Origin: Podocnemis expansa
Lineage: Eukaryota > Chordata > Testudines > Podocnemididae
Assembly: GCA_007922195.1 (NCBI GenBank)
Contig: ML682059.1
Span: 14,688,295-14,752,294, forward strand
Reading direction: 5' to 3'
Length of the DNA stretch: 64,000 nt
In this document: one piece after another, positions 1-11,434 of the stretch
Layout of the letters: each line of letters opens with the position of its first letter
Numbering within the stretch: the stretch's first letter is position 1
Position numbers and translations under genes: made by a program
The notes under the pieces: model-generated
The model's database searches: none
Told to the model about the DNA's origin: nothing
The model's input: only the letters and a program-made list of their open reading frames with translations

Positions 1-842
1 AGATAAGAGCTTTTGTTCCAGGAGTCTTCATTACTAGTATTTACTTTACTTTCTACAGGAAAATCAATCATGCAGTAACATTATCATATCATTTCTGGTA
101 GAACACACAATGTGCTAAGTGCTGTACAAACATGAAGGAAAGCTGGGTTCAATACTCTGAAAAAGTTACAATCCTTACAGCTTGACTGTTAGTAATACAA
201 TGGTTTTCTAATCTGTACCATCCTTACAGTGGTTTATAGACTGACAATTGGCCTCCATAATTCTAGTGTCTCAAGTAACTTCATGTTCAGACAGTGACAA
301 CCAGTGAGCAACCCACTAAAATGTTAAAATTTTCAGTGTGAGCAAAAACTTGTTACAAATTACAATTTACAGTATGCACAATGAAGTGTATTCTAACATA
401 TCAACTTTTAGGATTTTATCAGCAATTTTAGGTACAGCTTCTTTTAAACATGAACACAGCTTTAATAATCATCTTGATCATGATTATGCATGGATGTGAG
501 GAACATTTAAATTGTTTAAGGTGGGCTAATTTATACTGAGTATGGTCAGACAAGTCTTATCCACACCAAAAAATACGGCACACACTGTTTTCTGTGCAGC
601 TATGCCATGTTAAAAACAGTTTAACTGACAGCACAGAACAGAAAACCATTTATAAAAGTTTTAGGAAGTACAATTGAGTCTCTATGAAAGTAAATATACC
701 TGAAACAACTGAAAACTGTAACCAACATTAATCAATACAAAATATTCTAGTACAGAAAGGCCACGATAAGTAACTTCAACATATTTCTCAAACAAATATA
801 TAGCATTCACATCATTCCGTTTTTTTATCCATATCCACATCC
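1..842. other. Unassigned AT-rich sequence
   Basis: I see no supportable gene. A stretch around 110-180 resembles the degenerate tail of an old dispersed repeat but is too diverged to name. I looked on the minus strand for the missing lectin-domain exons of GALNT12 and did not recognise them here. Confidence 0.4.
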
Positions 843-872
843 ATAGATAGATAGACAGACAGACAGATAGAT
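843..872. repeat. GATA/GACA microsatellite
   Basis: Short compound tetranucleotide run of GATA and GACA units, about seven units in all. It is likely to vary in length between individuals. Confidence 0.85.
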
Positions 873-930
873 GTAAATAACTCCCCTGATTTGCTATGTG
901 CGTGAGTGATATGAAGTGTATCATGTGAAA

Positions 931-1004
931 GGCCACTGTGATGTCAGAGCTGACTCAACTCTTTGGGAGCAATTGGTTGAGTCACCTTTGACATCACAAA
1001 GGCC
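931..1004. repeat. Imperfect inverted repeat, 29-bp arms
   Basis: Arms at 931-959 and 976-1004 pair at about 25 of 29 positions around a 16-base loop. Each arm carries TGATGTCA and TGACTCA, which resemble CRE and AP-1 sites. It could be a small foldback transposon or a transcribed hairpin. The sequence shows only the symmetry. Confidence 0.7.
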
Positions 1005-1184
1005 TAGGAGTCTTGACATAGCACAGATATATTATTTTATTGTAGCTGCATACCTGACTGTAATTCATAAAGGTAAAATGGCTGAGGATTTAAAAATCAG
1101 ACAGTAACAACCAGTGAAACCCAAGGATGGTTCACTCTGGTGATATAGCTTGCCCCCTTGGAACTTGTCAAAATTAGAAAACTC

Positions 1185-1737
1185 TCAGCTTCCCAAATAA
1201 TCCACTTACTCTGTAGAACTGACATGTCTACATTATTAACCACTCCCATCAATTTTTTTCATCCACAAATTTTAACAGCAATGGTTTCATGTTTGTTCCA
1301 GATCACTGATAAACACACTGAATAGCACAGAACCATGAAAAGGCAGGTCCCTGTGGGACTCTATTAGAAAAACCTTCAACTGAGTAGTGAGTCTCCATTT
1401 TCAGTTACATTCTGAAAACATGCTAAATTGATTTTTCACAGTACTAGGTTTTTTTAAATTGATGTATTGTGTGATACTAGTCAAATGCCTTATAGGTGTT
1501 GGCTCAGTAATTTGTCAACCAGACTTGTGATGGTATATAAATATCAAAATTTGACAGACTTTTCCATAAAAACATAGTGATTGACATCTATTCAGCTGTC
1601 ATCCTTTAGCATTCAACTGACTGAATGCCATATTAGGCTTTCTCAGTTTTTTCTTAAGATCAATATCAGGATAGCAACCTATAGTCACCCAGGTCATCCT
1701 ATTTACCCTTTGTACATATTGACAACTTTTTTTTTTT
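1185..1737 (-). mobile_element. Old CR1 LINE, RT part (3' half of a split copy)
   Basis: Read on the minus strand this matches the reverse-transcriptase region of an older CR1 subfamily, with many substitutions and no open frame. The copy resumes at 2783-3205. Between the two halves lies a younger CR1 in the opposite orientation, so this copy was present first. The identification rests on recognising the family's non-coding-strand text, not on an intact protein. Confidence 0.7.
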
Positions 1738-1754
1738 TTTTTTGCAGTCTTCTT

Positions 1755-2781
1755 GAACTTCACAAGTAGAGATCAATGGCTCAATGTCTAGTTGGCAACC
1801 AGCAACTAGTGGAATGCCCCAGGGGTCGGTTCTGGGGCCTGTTCTGTTCAACATCTTCATTAACGATCTGGATAATGGGATAGATTGCATGCTCAGTAAA
1901 TTCACAGATGATACCAAGCTGGGGTGAATGGTAAACATGCTGGAGGGCAGGGATAGGATTCAGGAAGATCTAGACAAATTGGAGTATTGCGCCAAACACA
2001 ATCTCATGAGGTTCAACAAGGACAAGTGCAAAGTCTTGCATTTAGGAAGGAAAAATCCCAAGTACTGACAGAGGCTGGGGACTGACTGGGTAAGTAGCAG
2101 CATTGTAGAAAAGGACCTGGGCATTATGCTGGATGGGAAGCTGGATATGAGTCAACAATGTGCTCTTGTTGCCAAAAAGGCCAATGGCATATTTGGCTGC
2201 ATCAGTAGGAGTGTTGCCAGCAGATCAAGGGATGTGATTATTCCCCTCTATTGGGTGCTGGTGAGGCTGCATCTGGAATACTGTGTCCAGTTTTGGGCTC
2301 CCCACTGCTAAAAGGACATGGACAAATCAGAGGCCAGTGGAAGGCAATGAAAATGCTTAAGGGGCTGGGGTGCATGCCTTACAAGGAGAGGCTGAAGGAA
2401 CTAGGCTTATTTAGCCTGCAGAAGAGAACACAGAGAGGATTTGACAGCAACCTTCAACTACTAGAAGGGGTAGTCCAAAGAGGAGGGAACTAGGCTGTTC
2501 TCAGTAGCAACAAGAGGACAGAACAAGGAGCAATGGTTTCAAGCTGCAGCTGTGGTGGTCGAGATTGGCTATTAGGAAAAACTCTCTCACTAGGAGTGAA
2601 GTGAAACATTGAAATGGGTTACCTAGGGAGGTGATAGAATCTCCATCTTTGGAAACATTTAAGGTCTGGTTAGACAAAACCCTGGCTGAGATTATTTAGT
2701 GGGAATGATTCTGCTTCTAGAAGGGGTTTGGACTAGATGACCTCATGAGGTCCCTTCCAACCCTAGGATTCTATGATTCTT
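1755..2781 (+). mobile_element. Young CR1 LINE, 5'-truncated
   Basis: Begins inside the RT domain and runs to the CR1 3' end. Translated pieces show [12 protein letters not shown], then FTDDTK where functional copies have FADDTK, then [17 protein letters not shown] and [17 protein letters not shown] stop follows soon after the FTDD segment and there are further frameshifts, so it is dead. It ends in the typical CR1 sequence at about 2781. A poly-T run sits just before its start at 1728-1743. Insertion into the old CR1 on the other strand is clear from sequence continuity on both sides. Confidence 0.9.
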
Positions 2782-2782
2782 C

Positions 2783-3205
2783 ATAATTTCAAGATTCATA
2801 AAATATCAATATCAGTGTTTCAGAGCTCCTCAGCTTAATCTTTTAAAATTTTTGTGCACCAGTCATCCAGTTCTACGTAGTTAAAAATGTTTCACTTTAG
2901 TAGCGGTTGTTTCATATCCTCTGTGTTACTACTTGAATAGAAAACATTTCATTATCACTATAGAATGTGTATAGATCATCCACATTCTTTCTAAACACAA
3001 AAGAAACATGTATTGAACTTTTCTGCACCATTACTGACAATTTACCCTCCCCATTTAGTAAGGGAACTAGGCCATTACTCTGTGATTTCTTTTGTTTCTG
3101 ATCTATTAAAAGAATCCCTCTGTATTGTCTTTAACCCTATTAGGCACAGATCTTTCATCAGTACCTTTAACTATTTTAGGCAGCTTAGTTGTTTACATTT
3201 ATTAT
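2783..3205 (-). mobile_element. Old CR1 LINE, 5' half of the split copy
   Basis: Continuation of the old CR1 at 1185-1737. Together the two parts read through the RT core and its upstream segment once the younger CR1 is removed. The copy fades out near 3205. No coding capacity remains. Confidence 0.65.
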
Positions 3206-4214
3206 GACCAGGAATGCTCCTCACTCCCATCCCTCTCTCTGTGGTGGTCCCAATGCCCATCTCTCACTTCAAGGCATCAGTGCCTCCGCCTGTGGAAATC
3301 AACACCTTACAAATGTGATGTGCAAACTCAGTGTAGTATAGCAGGTGGTAGATCGCATGAGATGGCATGTCCCAACTCATCTGCCCCCTCAAAGCCAGTC
3401 ATGAATTTCTGAGTTCTGTGCCCAGCTCAGTGATTCCTCCTGTTCACATTTTTTGGGGACAGCCCCTAGGCTAACAGTGCCAGGACACCCTGCTAAAGAG
3501 AAGGCTGGCAGGCCTTTAACAGCCCTTAGATTATGTCCTCATGGATGGCATTAAGGGGAAGGCTGAGACCAAACCTAAACAGTTGAATCACACATACCAG
3601 CAGCCTTCTACAAGGCCTCCAGAGGGAGCTGACACATCAACGATATGGTATGGTCTACTTGAATTAAGTTTTCTTGTGTGGTTGAATATAGATCAGCTGT
3701 TACATCAATACCACAGTTTTGACTTAGGAAAAGATCTGATAAGGGGAGTATGATCACATTCTCAATCCTTCCTGAATGGCCGCTCCAAGAGCACGTTGCT
3801 TATGGAATACCTTCTGGTAAAAGCAACTTTCAAAAACTGAAGAAAAGGCCTCTGCTGGCCCAAGTAACTGGTCAGCAGGACATTAGTTAGGTCCCCAGGA
3901 CTCATGGCTGCAGTACAAGGAGGTTTTCTACAGGGAAGCAGAATGACCAAAATTCATTGGGGGGGAGGTGAGGGAGGAGGAATAATTATGGATTATGACA
4001 ATTAACAATGACACTTAAAAGGACAATCTATTATGAATGGGCAAACAGCAGACTTTACATGAGCCTGTCTATGAACATGCAGAAAAAGAACTAGAAGGTA
4101 AGTATCCTCCTGTCAGAAAGATACTTGTATTTGATCTACTCTTATGAGAAATTATAGGCTGTAGTTGAATGTAGTGGCCAGAATGAGACACAGCACTGCT
4201 GAAAAGCATGATGG
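3206..4214. other. Unassigned sequence
   Basis: No gene, splice-flanked exon or recognisable repeat could be supported. Short open frames here are unsupported. Confidence 0.4.
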
Positions 4215-4605
4215 ATAGTAATAAATATAAAATTTTGTAAATGTAAATAAATTTTTATGTATAGTACATGTTGCTCGTTCTCAGTTTTCTTCCAATTTTA
4301 TAGTCTTAAATTGCTAAAGAGGATGTTTTGTACTTCTTTCTTTAAATTAGTAAAAAATAATGTTGGTAGCATTTTGGATTTTTACATAGAAATTTTTTTC
4401 TACTCAGAAGTCTCACATTAAAGTGGTCAGATTAAAGAAGACAAGCTCTGAGTCTCATTAACAATCTGTGTGAGAACATCACAAGCTCAGACACAAACTG
4501 ATAAGCAAATAGCCTATGCTATGATTTGCAATCAATATTACGTTCTAATGTACTGAACAATCGATCACAAGTCAAGAAAAAAGGAGTGCTTTGACTCCTA
4601 CGTTA
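4215..4605 (+). repeat. Dispersed repeat, copy 1 (pair with 55490-55885)
   Basis: A roughly 390-bp stretch recurs in diverged form near 55490-55885. Both hold the same ordered blocks: a TAAA..GCTAAAGAGGATG-like start, a run around AGTAGCATTT, a block around GAACATCACA, then ACTGATAAxCAxATAGCC, and an end near CACAAGTCAAGAAAA. Identity looks like about two thirds by eye. It is probably an ancient interspersed element whose class I cannot name. Confidence 0.6.
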
Positions 4606-4632
4606 CAACATGGTCATTAGTCAATGACTTTT

Positions 4633-5108
4633 GTGCTATGTCTTTGGTTTTCAAACTGGTGGGTGTGCCTCCCAGATGGCACACTGAGATTATCAAGGAG
4701 GCATCATGTGGAGTCAAGGCTGTGGCGAGCTGAAAGTCCAGGCCAGGACAGTACCGGTGAGAGCATGCAGGGAGTGGTCCTGAGGCAGGGGAGGGGAAGC
4801 ATGCCCAGTCCAGCCCCACTGCCACTAGAACAAACTGCTGTCCCTTTTCTTGACTGTTGGGGTTTTCAGCATACTTTCCCTATACTGCTCTGCCCTGGCT
4901 AGTCACAGCCCTATGTATTTTAAACCCTATGGAGTCAATGGGAGCAAAAGGCTCTGGACAGGGAGGGAGGAACAGTTCTAGGGATGAAGTTGGCCAGGTA
5001 CTACTATCATATGCCCCCACCATTGTTACCAGCTGCCCTGGACAAGTGGGAGCTGGGAGGGTGGGGTACTGTTGGGTGTGGCCGCAAGAAAAAAAGTTTG
5101 ATGACCTT
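4633..5108. mobile_element. Possible non-autonomous hAT-like element
   Basis: The ends are loosely inverted: a GGTTTTCAAACTGG start and a CAAGAAAAAAAGTTTGATGACC end, the style of hAT elements. The interior is more GC-rich than the flanks and has no transposase. I could not find a convincing 8-bp target duplication, so the boundaries are tentative. Confidence 0.4.
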
Positions 5109-5932
5109 TATGTTATATCTAGTATGTGCTTCTGAAAACCTCTCTCTTAGGACCCAAACTCTAGATTCAGATTTTTCAAAAATGTGGAATGTGTATAAAA
5201 ATGTTCACCATAAATTCGTTCATGTGCTGAAAAATGACAAGTTTTCCCCGTTACAAATAAATTATTTTTGTTTTGACTTGGCATATATAATGTTGCTGTG
5301 ACACACTGTACTTCAAAGTAGCACCCTAATTCCCATAGTCATCACTGGTATATGGTTATTTTATACAAAGCATGCCTTGCAAGGTATCCTACGAAAGGCC
5401 ACGATATGCTGAAACTCATTGTTCTGTCAAAACATGTATATTGTTATTATGCATGAGATTATGAGATTTTGTTACATGGTTGTTACTGAAATATAATGTG
5501 AGTTTGGAAGTTGTCCACAGCTAGCTCTCCAGTGACTAAAAGGGAGGTGATCCCACACAAGCAGTCATTAAATGACCATTGATCAGCAGAGGAATTGTAT
5601 ACAAGAGATTTACGATTCTGTAAGAGACAGCTGTAGAAGCAACACACAATGGGCATTCCTCAATTTTATAACTTGCCAAGGCCCATTGGAACACAAGATG
5701 CCAACTAATTTAAAAATTGATTAAAAAATGAAATGATTTAAAATTATATTTTATATCTTGTTGTAAAACTGCTCCACTCTGCTGAAAAGTAAAAAGGAGG
5801 TGGCATCTGAGAGATTTAAAAGGAACCTGATTTTTCAGGTGGGGAAGAACTGGGCTCCATGTAAGAGGCTAGGTTCCTGCCCCAATTAAACCATATATGT
5901 TCTATGTGACCACAAGACCATCTCAATAGATC
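5109..5932. other. Unassigned sequence
   Basis: I see no gene or named repeat in this AT-rich stretch. Confidence 0.4.
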
Positions 5933-6098
5933 ACAAAAAGCAAGTAGTCTTATGGCACTTAAAGACTAACAGATTTATTTATCACATGAGCTTTCATGAG
6001 AGAAAATCCCACTTCATCAGACACTTTGAAGAATCATGCTATAAATAACTCCTTGCTTCTTTTGCTTTACTAGACTAACACAGCTGCCCCTTTGGAAC
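5933..6098 (+). repeat. SINE-like retroposon, ACTAACAC..CCCCTTTGGAACT family
   Basis: One of at least five copies in the window sharing a constant end, ACTAACACxGCTxCCCCTTTGGAACT, and a module GTCTTxTGGCACTTAAAGACTAACAG. In this copy the two modules face each other around an A/T-rich centre. AATAGAT occurs on both sides and may be a short target duplication. Confidence 0.65.
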
Positions 6099-6819
6099 TT
6101 AATAGATAGATAGTTATCTCTGGAATGGATTTTGGATACACTGTGATGATGTTCATGTGATAGTTTATGACTCAAATTAATAGTCACTGTGTCTTCTGCA
6201 GCAAGTGCCACAATCGAAAACAAACTGAATGCAAGTTGCTTTATGATACTTTCCCAGTTTCCCTGCTGACAGAAGTGCCCTCCAAGTGCCCAGATTAATA
6301 TTGTTTACTACACTATCTGTCATGAGGTGTATTACTCTGGTGCTTGATGTGCCAAAAGTGGACAGAGCAGTGGATCGGGCAAGGAACTCACAAGCGAGAT
6401 CCCCTTTTTAGAGTCCCTTCCTATATGGGATGCATTTGGTTTACAGGAAGGAACTAAGGGAATATAATAGTTAATTTCTGGATTGATAACTTGGCCATGA
6501 TTTACATTGCATCTGGTTCTCCAGGTAATGAAGGCTATGAGGATTTGGCCTGTGCTGCTTGAAATGTAATATCCACTTCAGTGCTAAGCATGTTGCAGGA
6601 ACTAACAACAGGAAATAGCAGAGTCGCCTTTTTGCTTACCATTGAAGAGACTGTGTTAGTATTATCTTGCCATAGTACCCAAGCTACTATGTACTGGAGA
6701 TGACTAAGAGTTTGGGTGTTCAAAAAATGGTCTGCGTCTTCAAGTACCTTGTGACCATATCTTTGCGTCTCACAACCCAAATGTCACCAGCTCTTGTTTT
6801 TCCAGACTGGGCCGTACAA
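6099..6819. other. Unassigned sequence
   Basis: No gene supported. An 81-codon open frame on the minus strand (6535-6780) has no family I recognise and no splice or promoter context. Confidence 0.35.
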
Positions 6820-9313
6820 TCATAGAATATTAAGGATGAAATGGACCTCATGAGGTCATCTAATCCAACTCCCTGCTAAAAACAGGACTACTCCCACTAA
6901 AGCATCTCAGCCAGGGTTTTGTCCAACTGCATCTTGAAAGTTTCCAAAGATGGAAATTCTACCACCTCCTTTAGCAACCCATTCCAGTGCTTCACCATCC
7001 TCCTAGTTAGCCTCCCCAGATGCATCTTGAAACCATTGCTCGTTGTTCTCTGTCCTCTATCACTACTGGAGATGTCTACACTGGAGGCTTAAATTGGCTT
7101 AACCAGGCATAAGTCAAATTAAGCAACTCCAGGACGCATTTGGAGTTCATTAAGTCAACTTCAGCATGTGCTTAAGTCAACTTAATAACTCTCACCTTTA
7201 ACCTCGACTTCAAGCGTTAAGTCAAATTAATAAAATATGTCCATTAAAGTCAACTTAATAAAGCCAACTTCAGGTAGTAGAGCCATTTAAGTAGATTTCA
7301 TAAAGTCGACTTAAACAAATGGGGCCTCTTTAAGTCAACTTAATGAAGTAAAATTTAAGTAAACCTTATTAAGTCAACTTACCTGAGCCCTGTAGTGTAG
7401 ACATAGTCACTGAAAATAGCCTAGCTCCCTCCTCTTTGCAGAATCCCTGCAAGTACTTGAAGGTTGCTATCAAATCCCCCCTCAGTGTCCTCTCCTGCTG
7501 CCTAAATAGGCCAAGTTCCTTCAGTGTCTCCCCGTAAGTCAGGTGCCCCTAACCCCTTACTCATTTTAGTTGCCCTCCTCTGGACTCCTCCTTTTTTGTC
7601 AACAACCTTTCTGTAGGTGGGGAGCCCAAAACTTGACACGATATTCCAGGTGTGGCTTCACTAGTGCCGAATAGAATGGATTTATCACATCCCTCCATCT
7701 GCTGGCAGTGCTCCTACTGATGCTGCCCAATATGTTGTTTTTGGACACAAGGGCATGCTGTTGACTCATATCGAGCTTCCTGTCCACCATAACACTCAGG
7801 TACTTTTCTACAGTGCTGCTACTTAGGCAATTGGCAGCCTGTAGCAAAACATGGCATTTTTCTGTCCTAAGTGCAGGACTTTGCACTTTTCCTTGTTGAA
7901 ACTCATTTTATTTGGCCCAATGCTTCAATTTGTCATCTCCCTGAATCCTGTCCTTACTCTTCAGTATATCTACCATTCCCCCTTGCTGGGGAACTCCACT
8001 GGTTACTAGATGCCAACTTGACACTGAGCAATTGACCCCTAACATCTAGCTAACTTGCTGTCCACCTTACAGTCCATTCATCTAAACTTCCTTAACTTGC
8101 TGACAAGAATGCTATGGGAAACCATAGCAAATGCTTTGCTAAAGTCAAGGTATATCAAGTTGATGGCTATTCCCAAATCCACAAAGCCAGTCATCTCATG
8201 ATAGAAGGCAATCAGTTTGGTCAGGCACGCTTTGCTCTTGATGAATCCATGCTCACTATTCCTGATCACCCTGTTTTCCTCCAAGTGTCTCAGAATGGAT
8301 CCTTTGAGGACATCCTCCATGAGTTTTTCCAAGGATTGAGGTGAGGCTGATTGTAGCTTCCAGATCCTCCTTTTCCCTTTCTTACAGATAGGCACTGTAT
8401 TTCCCTTCTACCAGTCATCCGGGACCTCCTCCATGAGTTATGAGTTTTCAAAGATAAGGGTCAGTGGCTCTGCAATCACATTGGCCAACTCTCTCAGCAC
8501 CCTCAAATGCAGTTTATTCAGCCCCACAGACTTGCACACATCCAACTTCAAAAAGCAATCCCTAACCTGATTTCCATCACTAAGGGCCGGTCTTCTTCTC
8601 CCCATTCTGTGTTGCCCAGTGCAGTAGCCTGGGAGCTGACCCTGCCTGTGTAGACTGAGGTACAAAAGGCGACAAGTACTTTCAGCATTGTTCACCACTA
8701 GGTTGCCTGCCCTATTCAGTAAGGGACCTACACCATCCCTGATCCTCTTCTTGTTACAGACATACCTGTTGAACCCCTTCCTCTTACCCTTCACATCCCT
8801 TGCTAGCTGCAACTCCAATTGCCCTTTGGCATTCCAGACTTTATCCCTGCAGGCCCGAACAATATCTTTATATGCCTCCCTCGTCCTCTCTCCAAGTTTC
8901 CATTTCTTGTAAGCTTCCCTTTTGTGTTTCAGCTCACCGTAAAGGTCTCTGCTAAGCCATGCTGGGCACCTTCTATATTTGCTATTCTTTCTGCACATTA
9001 GAATGGTATCTTCCTGCGCCATTCATAGGGTTTCTTTAAAATACGACTAGGTCTCTTGGACTCCTTTCCCTCTCAGATTAGCCTTCCAGGGGATCCTGCC
9101 CATCAGTTCCCTGAGGGAGCCAAAGTCTGCTTTTCTAATGACCAGGGTCTTTGTTCTGCTTTTTTTCTTTCTTCCTTTGACCAAGATCCTGAGATCTACC
9201 ATCTCATGGTGATTGCTGCCCAGGTTGCCATTCACTTCTACATCCCCTACAAATTCTGTTTATGAACATCAGATTGAGAAGAGCAGGACCTCTAGTTGGT
9301 TCCTCCAGCATTT
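6820..9313 (-). mobile_element. Old CR1 LINE, 3' part of nested copy
   Basis: The minus strand reads from the tail of the endonuclease domain (NHHEM near 9200, matching the SDHEM of active copies), through a palm region (about 8440-9020, then YLDFSKAFA near 8130), to the conserved C-terminal region near 7600-7890 and a CR1 3' end at 6820. Stops and frameshifts separate the pieces. It belongs with 12407-13374, the 5' part of the same copy. A young CR1 (9314-12406) and a MITE (7066-7412) interrupt it. Confidence 0.85.
7066..7412. mobile_element. MITE with ATGTCTACACTG-type ends, inside old CR1
   Basis: The left end reads GAGATGTCTACACTGGAGG. The right end is its approximate inverse, CCCTGTAGTGTAGACATAGTC. 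The old CR1 reads through on both sides (CTATCACT before, CACTGAAAATAG after), so both junctions are visible and the target duplication is short, about 3-4 bp. The interior has no coding capacity. It repeats a palindromic theme, AAGTCAACTTAATAA and variants, more than ten times. Confidence 0.75.
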
Positions 9314-9400
9314 CATAGAATCATAGAATCATAGGGTTGGAAGGGACCCCACAAGGTCATCTAGTCCAACCCCCTGCCAAAAAAAGCAGGACCACTCCCA

Positions 9401-11434
9401 TTAGATCATCCCAGTCAGTGTTTTGTCCAGCTGGGACTTGAACACCTCCAGAGATGGAGATTCCACCACCTCCCTAGGCAGCTTATTCCAATGCTTCACC
9501 ACTCGCCTAGTAAGGAAGTTTTTCCTAATATCCAGCCTGGACCGCCCCAGCTGTAACTTGAAGCCATTGCTTCTCGTTCTGCCCTCTGTTACTACCGAGA
9601 ACAGTCGAGCTCCCTCCTCCTTGGAGCAACCCTTCAAGTAGTTGAAGGTTGCTATCAAATCCCCCCTCAGTCTTCTCTTCTGCAGGCTAAATAAGCCTAG
9701 TTCCTTCAGTCTTTCTTCATAGGGCTTGTGCTCCAGCCCTTTGATCATTTTGGTTGCCCTCCTCTGGACTCTCTCTAATTTGTCCATGTCCTTTTTGTAG
9801 TGGGGAGCCCAAAACTGGACACAGTATTCCAGATGTGGCCTCACTAGTGCAGAATAGAGGGGAATGATCACATCCCTCGATCTGCTGGTAACACTTCTTC
9901 TGATGCAGCCCAGTATGCCATTGGCCTTTTTGGCAGCAAGAGCACACTGCTGACTCATATCCAGCTTCCCATCCACCATGACTCCCAGGTCCTTTTCTCC
10001 AGTGCTGCTATTTAGCTGATCACTCCCCAGCCTGTAGCAGTACATGGGGTTTTTTCGTCCCAAGTGCAGGATTTTACACTTATCCTTGTTGAACCTCATG
10101 AGATTCCTCTTGGCCCACTGCTCCAGTTTGTCTAGGTCTCCCTGAATCCTGTCTCTGCCCTCTAGGGTGTCTACCGTTCCCCCCAGTTTGGTATCATCTG
10201 CAAACTTACTAAGTGTGCAATCTATCCCATCATCCAGATCATTAATGAAAACATTGAACAGAACTGGCCCCAGGACCGACCCCTGGGGTACACCACTCGT
10301 TACTGCCTGCCAACTTGACATGGAGCCATTGATTCCTACACGCTGAAACCGTTGTTCTAGCCAGTTTTCTATCCACCTTACAGTCCACGCATCTAACCCA
10401 TACTTCCTTAATTTGCCAATGAGAATGCTGTGGGAAACCGTATCAAAAGCCTTGCTAAAGTCAAGGTATATCACATCAACGGCTCTTCCCGCATCCACAA
10501 ATCCAGTCATCTCATCATAGAAGGCGATGAGGTTGGTCAGGCATGATTTACCCTTGGTAAATCCATGCTGACTATTCCTGATTACTCTATTTTCCTCCAA
10601 GTGTTTCAGGATGGATTCTTTGAGAAGCTGCTCCATGATTTTTCCAGGGATTGAGGTGAGGCTGACAGGTCTGTAATTCCCTGGATCGTCCTTTTTGCCT
10701 TTCTTGAAGATAGGTACTATATTTGCTTTTTTCCAGTCCTCTGGCACCTCCCCCGTTCGCCACGAGTTTTCAAAGATAATGGCCAACGGTACTGCTATCT
10801 CATCAGCCAGCTCCCTCAGCACCCTCGGATGCAGTTCATCTGGCCCCATGGACTTGTGCACATCTAGTTTCTTTAAGCAGTCCCTAACCTGACCTACTGT
10901 CACCAAGGGCCTCTCTTCTTCTCCCCAGTCCCCCGTACCTAGTGTAGTGGGCTGGGAGCTGACCTTGCTTGTGAAAACTGAAGTAAAAAAAGCATTGAGC
11001 ACTTCAGCCTTTTCCTCATCCTCTGTCACGAGGATGCCTGCCCCATTCAGTAAGGGACCTACACCATCCCTGATCCTCTTCTTGTTATTGATATACTTGT
11101 AGAACCCCTTCCTATTATCCTTCACATCCCTTGCTAGTCGCAACTCCATTTGTCCTTTGGCCTTTCTGATTTTATCCCTGCAGTCCCGAGCAATGTCTTT
11201 ATATGCCTCCTTAGTCATCTGTCCTAGCTTCCACTTCCTGTGAGCGTCCTTTTTATGCTTCAGCTCAGTGCAGAGCTCTCTGTTAAGCCACAGTGGGCGC
11301 CTTCCACATTTGCTGTGCTTTCTCCTTATCGGAATTGTATCTTGCTGTGCCCTTAGCAGGGTTTCTTTAAAATGCACCCAACTCTCTTGGACACCTTTCC
11401 CCTTCAGATCAGCCTCCCAAGGGATCCTGCCCAT
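9401..11434 (-). pseudogene. CR1 ORF2, reverse-transcriptase part (677 codons open)
   Basis: This frame encodes the reverse transcriptase of a CR1 non-LTR retrotransposon, which copies element RNA at a nicked chromosomal target. In order it shows the pre-RT linker, [36 protein letters not shown] (palm aspartate), [18 protein letters not shown], the catalytic FADDTKLGG, and the C-terminal [14 protein letters not shown] and [16 protein letters not shown] blocks. The catalytic residues are all present and the frame is open to the natural stop. The first methionine shown is not the true start: the endonuclease lies upstream in another frame (11409 onward). One frameshift near 11490-11510 therefore disrupts the polyprotein, and the copy is best called a recently inactivated gene. 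Confidence 0.92.

Noticed and set aside
3829..3843. Possible GALNT12 exon 9 start after CTTCAG on the minus strand
   Set aside because: The translation (FLKVAFTRR) does not match the expected FFEYTSQKEIRYN region.
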